A stretch of DNA of 64,000 nt, taken from Candidatus Aquidulcis sp. Lineage in GTDB: Bacteria > Chloroflexota > Anaerolineae > UBA4142. Under the pieces are notes generated by a model. That model made no database searches. It had not been told where the DNA came from and worked only from the letters and a program-made list of their open reading frames with translations. The position numbers were made by a program, and so were the translations under genes. Below are positions 59,351 through 64,000 of this stretch, piece after piece. Positions within the stretch are counted from its first letter, which is position 1, and every line of letters begins with the position of its first letter. The stretch covers positions 1 through 64,000 of the forward strand of contig DYJA01000024.1 in assembly GCA_020723345.1 (NCBI GenBank), read 5' to 3'.

Positions 59351-60472
59351 ATGAAGTACATAGATGAGTACCGCAACGAAGCCGACGCGCAAAAATTTAT
59401 CGCGGCGATTCAGCGCGTCGCCACACGCCCGTGGACGATCATGGAAATCTGCGGCGGGCAAACGCACACGCTCATCAAGTTCGGGATTGATCGGATGTTG
59501 CCTGAACGAGTCACGCTCGTGCATGGTCCCGGTTGTCCCGTCTGCGTCACGCCGCTCGAATTGATCGACAAGGCGATTGCGATTGCACGTCGTCCCGAAG
59601 TAATTTTCACTTCGTTCGGCGATATGCTGCGCGTTCCAGGTTCGCGCGATGATTTGCTGTCGATCAAGGCGCGCGGCGGCGACGTGCGGATGGTCTACTC
59701 GCCGCTCGACGCGGTGAAACTGGCGCAGAAAAATCCAGCGCGCCAAGTCGTCTTCTTCGCGGTCGGTTTTGAGACAACCGCGCCGGGAAACGCGATGGCG
59801 GTGTGGCAAGCCAAGCAACTCGGCGTGCAAAACTTTTCGATTCTTACGTCGCACGTTTTGGTGCCGCCCGCGATGGAAGCGCTCCTGGGTTCGCCGAACA
59901 ATCGCGTGCAAGGATTTCTCGCAGCGGGTCACGTCTGCACGGTGATGGGGTACTGGGAGTACGAACCGATCGCGGCGAAATATCGCGTGCCGATTGTCGT
60001 CACGGGCTTCGAGCCGCTCGATCTGTTGCAAGGAATTTACATGACGCTCCAGCAACTCGAAGCGGGACGCGTCCAAGTCGAAAATCAGTACACGCGCGCG
60101 GTCCGACGTGAAGGAAACTTGCCCGCGCAAAAACTGATCGCGCAAGTTTTCGAGGTGACGGATCGCAAGTGGCGCGGCATCGGCGAGATCCCGCGCAGTG
60201 GCTATCGTCTGCGTGATGAGTTCGCCGCGTTCGACGCGGAAAAACGCTTTGACGTGGGCGCGGTGACCGCGCAAGAATCGCCGTTGTGTATCGCGGGCGA
60301 AATTTTGCAGGGCTTGAAAAGACCGCGCGACTGCGCCGCGTTCGCCAAGCAATGCGCGCCCGAACATCCACTCGGCGCGCCGATGGTTTCGTCGGAAGGC
60401 GCGTGCGCGGCGTACTACCAGTATTCAGTTTCCAGTATTCAGTATTCAGTGGAAAGTGATACTGAACACTGA
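59351..60472 (+). CDS. hypD: Hydrogenase maturation protein HypD
   Basis: A 373-aa iron-sulfur protein that builds the Fe(CN)2CO moiety with HypC. Visible motifs are [27 protein letters not shown] and the C-terminal cluster cysteines ([36 protein letters not shown]). The last ~18 residues ([18 protein letters not shown]) are encoded by a CAGTATTCAGT-type repeat and extend the protein past the usual end. GCGATG context: no strong ribosome binding site, so translation may depend on upstream genes. Confidence 0.94.
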   Translation: MKYIDEYRNEADAQKFIAAIQRVATRPWTIMEICGGQTHTLIKFGIDRMLPERVTLVHGPGCPVCVTPLELIDKAIAIARRPEVIFTSFGDMLRVPGSRDDLLSIKARGGDVRMVYSPLDAVKLAQKNPARQVVFFAVGFETTAPGNAMAVWQAKQLGVQNFSILTSHVLVPPAMEALLGSPNNRVQGFLAAGHVCTVMGYWEYEPIAAKYRVPIVVTGFEPLDLLQGIYMTLQQLEAGRVQVENQYTRAVRREGNLPAQKLIAQVFEVTDRKWRGIGEIPRSGYRLRDEFAAFDAEKRFDVGAVTAQESPLCIAGEILQGLKRPRDCAAFAKQCAPEHPLGAPMVSSEGACAAYYQYSVSSIQYSVESDTEH

Positions 60473-60486
60473 ACACTGAATACTGC
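60418..60486. repeat. AGTATTCAGT/ACTGAACACTGA foldback
   Basis: CAGTATTCAGTTTCCAGTA units on the left and GATACTGAACACTGAACAC units on the right span the hypD stop and the hypE leader. Confidence 0.75.
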
Positions 60487-60499
60487 CACTTGGAGAACT

Positions 60500-61552
60500 A
60501 TGACTGACCTAACGAGCGCGACTTGCCCCATCCCCATCAGCGATTATCCGCACGTCACGCTCGCGCACGGCGGCGGCGGACGCTTGACGCAGATGCTGAT
60601 CGAGAAAATGTTCGTGCCGTCATTCGCGAATGCCGCGCTCGAAACTTTGCACGATGGCGCGATCCTCGACGCGCCGAACGCGCGTCTGGCGTTTTCGACT
60701 GACTCGTTCGTCGTGCACCCGATTTTCTTTCCAGGCGGCGATATCGGATCGCTCGCGGTTCACGGCACGGTGAACGATCTCGCGATGTGCGGCGCGCGTC
60801 CGCTCGCGCTGTCGTCCGCGTTGATCTTGGAAGAGGGCTTGCCGATGCAGGACTTGTGGCGCGTCGTCCAATCGATGCAAAACGCCGCGCGCACAGTCGG
60901 CGTGCCGATTGTGACGGGCGATACCAAGGTCGTTGATCGCGGCAAAGGCGACGGCGTCTTCATCAACACGACCGGCGTCGGCGTGATTCCTGCGAACGTT
61001 CACGTCGCGCCGACACGCGCGCAAGTCGGCGATGTGATTTTGATCAACGGCGCGATTGCGGAGCACGGCATCGCGATTATGTCGGTGCGCGAGGGCTTGG
61101 AGTTCGAGACCGCGCTGCAATCCGATTCCGCGCCGCTGCACGACATCGTCGCGCGCGTGTTGGACGCGGCAGGCGAGCGCGTCCACGTTTTGCGCGATCC
61201 GACGCGCGGCGGACTCGCGAGCACGCTGAACGAAATCGCCGCGAGCGCGCGCGTCGGCGTTCGCTTGAACGAGGCGGCAATTCCGCTCGCGGACGCGGTG
61301 CGCGGCGCGTGCGAGATTCTCGGACTCGATCCGCTGTACGTCGCGAACGAAGGCAAGTTTCTCGCGATTGTCGCGCGCGAGATCGCGGAGCAAGTTCTCG
61401 CGGCGATGCGCGCGCATCCGCTCGGCGCGCGCGCGGCGATCATCGGCGAAATCGTCGCGGAGCATCCGGGCAAAGTGTACCTGCGGAGCCGCATCGGCGG
61501 AATGCGCGTGGTGGATATGTTGAGCGGCGAGCAGTTGCCGCGGATTTGTTAG
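60500..61552 (+). CDS. hypE: Hydrogenase maturation dehydratase HypE
   Basis: A 350-aa PurM/HypE-family enzyme that dehydrates the thiocarboxamide to the cyano group delivered by HypF. LAHGGGGRLTQMLIEKMF near the N-terminus and the C-terminal Pro-Arg-Ile-Cys (acceptor Cys350) are the key marks, and both are intact. It completes the hypABFCDE set. No hydrogenase subunit gene is in the window, so the target enzyme is encoded elsewhere. Terminator at 61781. Confidence 0.95.
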   Translation: MTDLTSATCPIPISDYPHVTLAHGGGGRLTQMLIEKMFVPSFANAALETLHDGAILDAPNARLAFSTDSFVVHPIFFPGGDIGSLAVHGTVNDLAMCGARPLALSSALILEEGLPMQDLWRVVQSMQNAARTVGVPIVTGDTKVVDRGKGDGVFINTTGVGVIPANVHVAPTRAQVGDVILINGAIAEHGIAIMSVREGLEFETALQSDSAPLHDIVARVLDAAGERVHVLRDPTRGGLASTLNEIAASARVGVRLNEAAIPLADAVRGACEILGLDPLYVANEGKFLAIVAREIAEQVLAAMRAHPLGARAAIIGEIVAEHPGKVYLRSRIGGMRVVDMLSGEQLPRIC

Positions 61553-61579
61553 CGCGTCCGTTGCGAGATGCCGACGCGC

Positions 61580-61745
61580 GAAAAGTACGAGAAAAAAATA
61601 AGATTCTCCGTATCTTTTGTGGTGAGACATTGGTAATCGCCAGAAGGTACGTATTGCCAAAACCAAAGAATCGGAATATAATTGAGTTGAAAATAGTTCC
61701 TTGCGATCTCCCGGGAGTCGGAGGAACAATATACAAAAAGCAGTG
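61580..61745. other. AT-rich stretch, possible gene remnant
   Basis: This part of the 447-bp gap between hypE and prkA is clearly more AT-rich than its neighbours. One plus frame ends as IIELKIVPCDLPGVGGTIY and KKQ, which looks protein-like, but it has no start of its own and no family match. It may be decayed foreign DNA. Confidence 0.3.
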
Positions 61746-61780
61746 ACTTGCCTCAAGGATGAGGGGCAACATCGCATTCA

Positions 61781-61816
61781 CCGTTCTAGTCAATCGCTGG
61801 AACGGCTTTTGTTTTC
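61781..61816 (+). terminator. Terminator of the hyp operon
   Basis: Stem CCGTTCTAG / CTGGAACGG (one wobble pair) with a 7-nt loop, then CTTTTGTTTT. Confidence 0.6.
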
Positions 61817-61937
61817 TGCCATTCGCCATGTTTCACACCTACGAGCGATCCACGTGTACGCAACCGCTTTCCTCTTTTCGTCGAAAAGCATCGCACGACA
61901 GGCGTCGCAAACGCCTTGGCTCGCGTTCGATCAGTTG

Positions 61938-61974
61938 ATCCCGGGAGGCAGAATCATGCCCTCGGGATTTTTTT
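61938..61974 (+). promoter_or_regulatory. Terminator-like hairpin in the prkA leader
   Basis: Stem ATCCCGGGAGGCA / TGCCCTCGGGAT with a 6-nt loop is followed by seven T residues, only 13 bp before the AGGAGG site of prkA. It could be an attenuator or part of a riboswitch-like leader, or simply an upstream gene's terminator. The preceding 61817-61937 shows no motif that I can name. Confidence 0.6.
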
Positions 61975-61999
61975 ACCGGTGCAACCAGGAGGTACTCAC

Positions 62000-63910
62000 A
62001 TGGATGATGTATTTGATCGATTAGGTCTTCACGCGCAGCGCAGGAGACCAGAAGAATGGTCCGGAACGTTCCGGGATTACCTCTACCTCGTCCGCAGCGA
62101 ACCGCGTGTGGGGCAACTCGCGCACGCGCGCATATTCGAAATGGTACGGGCGGCGGGGGTGGAAACGGATCAGGCGACGGGGACTGAAAAGTACCGTTTC
62201 TTCCAGAATGATTTGTTCGGCGTGGATGAGGCGCTCGCGCAAATCATGGAATATTTCAAAGCCGCGTCGCTGGGGTCAGACGTCGGGCGGCGGATCCTGA
62301 TGATCTACGGTCCCCCATCGTCCGGGAAAAGCCAATTGGTGATCCTGCTCAAGCGCGGCTTGGAAGAATTCACCCACGCGCCGGAGGGCACGATCTATGC
62401 GATCGCGGATTGCCCGATGCACGAAGAACCGCTTCACCTCGTCCCGCCTCAGTTCCGCTCCGATTTCTTGAACGAGTACAAAATTCGCATCGAAGGCGAA
62501 CTGTGTCCGATGTGTGCGATGAATTTGGCGACCAAGTACGAGAACGACATTTATGCGGTGCCGGTCAAGCGCATCATGTTCTCCGAGCGCGATCGCGTGG
62601 GCATTGGTACGTTCGTGCCAGCCGATCCTAAATCGCAGGACATTACTGAACTCGTTGGCTCGATTGATCTTTCGACCATCGGCGAGTACGGCTCGGAATC
62701 GGATCCGCGCGCCTATCGCTTCGACGGCGAACTGAACGTCGCGAATCGCGGGCTGATGGAGTTCATCGAAATGCTGAAAGCGGACGAGCGGTTCTTGTAC
62801 GTGCTCCTGACGCTTTCGCAGGAAAAGAACATCAAGACCGGACGCTTTCCGTTGATCTACGCGGACGAAGTCGTCGTCGCGCACACGAACGAAGCCGAAT
62901 TCAACACGTTTATGGCGGACAAGAAATCGGAGGCGCTGCAGGATCGTATGATCGTCGTGCGGATGCCGTACAATTTGCGCGTCACGGCGGAACAGAAAAT
63001 TTACGACAAACTCTTGCGCCAGTCCAAGTTCGGCGACATCCACGTCGCGCCGCACACGCTCCAAGTGGCGTCGATGTTTGCGGTTTTGACGCGTCTGGAA
63101 GAACCCAAGATGAAAGGGTTGACGCTGATCAAGAAAATGAAATTGTACGACGGCGCGGAAGACGTGGAGGGCTTTCGGCAAAAAGACGTCAAGCAAATCC
63201 GCGAAGAGACGGAACGCGAAGGGATGGACGGCATCTCGCCGCGCTTTATCATCAACCGCATCAGCGCGGCGTTCACCAAGCCCGGCGCAAAATGCGTGAA
63301 CCCCATCGACGCGCTGCGCTCGATCAAGGAAGGCATCGAGGCGCACAGCGGCATGACGAAAGAAGAAAAGGAACACTATATCAATCTCATCGCCGACGCG
63401 CGCAAAGAGTACGACGAGATCGCACGGACGGACGTTCAGAAAGCATTCTTCGTCTCGTTCGAGAAAGAAGCGCAAACGCTGCTCGATAATTATCTCGACA
63501 ACGTCGAAGCGTACTTGGACGACCGCAAAGTGACCGATCCGATCACGGGCGAAGAATATCCGCCGAACGAAAAACTGATGCACTCGATTGAGGACAAGGT
63601 CAAAGTTTCGGAAAGTGGCAAGGACGCATTCCGCAATGAAATCTTTCGCAAGGTGGCGATGGCGCAGCGCCGCGGCGACAAGTTCGACTATCGCACGCAC
63701 GACAAACTGCGCGAAGCCATCGAAAAGCAGTTGTTCGACGAACGGCGCGATACGATCAAACTGACTGTCTCGACGCGCAATCCCGATCCGGAGCAACTCC
63801 GCAAGATCAACGAGGTCGTCAACACGCTGATCGAGCGCGAAGGATATTGCACCGAGTGCGCCAACGAGTTGCTCAAGTACGTGTCGTCGCTGTTGGCGCG
63901 GGAAAAATAA
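62000..63910 (+). CDS. prkA: PrkA-family serine protein kinase / AAA+ protein
   Basis: A 636-aa protein of the PrkA family, which in Bacillus and E. coli (YeaG) couples an N-terminal AAA-like domain to a kinase-related C-terminus and affects sporulation or nitrogen starvation responses. The P-loop is GPPSSGKSQL (about 96-105), and CPMCAMN and NRGLMEFIEML are family motifs. AGGAGG is 7 nt before the ATG at 62000, which sets the start. It is behind a hairpin leader and is followed by what is probably the usual partner gene (see 63992). Confidence 0.94.
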   Translation: MDDVFDRLGLHAQRRRPEEWSGTFRDYLYLVRSEPRVGQLAHARIFEMVRAAGVETDQATGTEKYRFFQNDLFGVDEALAQIMEYFKAASLGSDVGRRILMIYGPPSSGKSQLVILLKRGLEEFTHAPEGTIYAIADCPMHEEPLHLVPPQFRSDFLNEYKIRIEGELCPMCAMNLATKYENDIYAVPVKRIMFSERDRVGIGTFVPADPKSQDITELVGSIDLSTIGEYGSESDPRAYRFDGELNVANRGLMEFIEMLKADERFLYVLLTLSQEKNIKTGRFPLIYADEVVVAHTNEAEFNTFMADKKSEALQDRMIVVRMPYNLRVTAEQKIYDKLLRQSKFGDIHVAPHTLQVASMFAVLTRLEEPKMKGLTLIKKMKLYDGAEDVEGFRQKDVKQIREETEREGMDGISPRFIINRISAAFTKPGAKCVNPIDALRSIKEGIEAHSGMTKEEKEHYINLIADARKEYDEIARTDVQKAFFVSFEKEAQTLLDNYLDNVEAYLDDRKVTDPITGEEYPPNEKLMHSIEDKVKVSESGKDAFRNEIFRKVAMAQRRGDKFDYRTHDKLREAIEKQLFDERRDTIKLTVSTRNPDPEQLRKINEVVNTLIEREGYCTECANELLKYVSSLLAREK

Positions 63911-63911
63911 G

Positions 63912-63981
63912 AACGTGAAACGTGATGCGTGTTCCGTGTTCCGTTTTTACGCAACACGCATCACGCAACACGGATCACGTG
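63912..63981. repeat. GATGCGTGTTCCGT/GCAACACGCATCACG foldback
   Basis: The gap after prkA is made of AACGTGATGCGTGTTCCG and ACGCAACACGCATCACGC units. Same class as 31240-31310. Confidence 0.75.
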
Positions 63982-63991
63982 AGGTGTTGTA

Positions 63992-64000
63992 ATGTCAGTT
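63992..64000 (+). CDS. Partial gene cut by the window end
   Basis: GAGGTG precedes an ATG at 63992, and only three codons (Met-Ser-Val) are visible. prkA is commonly followed by a DUF444/YeaH gene, so this may be one, but the sequence itself cannot show it. Confidence 0.4.

Noticed and set aside
61309-61746. Plus-strand open frame of 145 codons as a gene
   Set aside because: Its first half is an off-frame reading of hypE. Only the AT-rich end could be a remnant, which is listed separately with low confidence.
119-64000. tRNA or rRNA genes
   Set aside because: I looked for cloverleaf-like arms with the TTC loop and for conserved rRNA segments and found none. A tRNA scan would be decisive.

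Overview
The window looks like a chromosomal segment of an uncultured Chloroflexota (Anaerolineae-like) bacterium. The reasons are mid-to-high GC by eye, lipoproteins with Thr/Pro/Ala-rich linkers after the lipobox, two PknB-type kinases fused to a beta-propeller or TPR domains, a LacI-controlled Opp-type transporter, and intergenic regions built of short near-palindromic repeats. The taxonomy is inference; there is no rRNA or other marker gene. I see no tRNA, rRNA, CRISPR array, prophage or intact insertion sequence.

Region 1 (119-11080, minus strand) is a tightly packed run. It holds a Cys-containing small protein, a DUF5666 lipoprotein, an HtrA-like protease, a VTC-type polyphosphate polymerase, a DUF4956 membrane protein, a small membrane protein, a Cthe_2159-like beta-helix lipoprotein, a second HtrA-like protease, MoxR, DUF58, two VWA proteins and a degenerate receiver. 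Overlaps and very short gaps from 10033 down to 119 suggest one operon that joins an envelope or polymer module to a MoxR/VWA module.

Region 2 (11334-24572) holds a MacAB-type adaptor/ATPase/permease set, a secreted two-PA14 protein, and a broken OmpR-type regulator next to an intact sensor kinase. An IS4-like transposase fragment and a truncated DUF2148 gene follow. Next come a ferredoxin-tailed aldo/keto reductase, a B12-binding radical SAM protein and a divergent TetR-ABC exporter operon with a visible promoter and operator.

Region 3 (24583-42371, all minus strand) resembles a catabolic locus for an unidentified oligosaccharide. It has a complete Opp-type transporter, a LacI regulator, a DHDPS-family aldolase/lyase, an Ldh-family oxidoreductase, a HAD phosphatase and three large unrecognised proteins that look helical or hydrolase-like.

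Region 4 (42444-54304) is a signalling and housekeeping stretch: a TPR-gluzincin peptidase, two Ser/Thr kinases, a GAF-PAS class III cyclase, a VapBC pair, RNase Z, an ATP-cone/uridine-kinase-like fusion and a zinc-ribbon protein.

Region 5 (54469-64000) has an aldo/keto reductase and then hypA-B-F-C-D-E, the NiFe-hydrogenase maturation set, without structural subunits in view. prkA follows behind a long leader ending in a terminator-like hairpin, and the first codons of a further gene close the window. Many gaps, and parts of hypF and hypD, are made of low-complexity foldback repeats. At least two MITE-like families are present.
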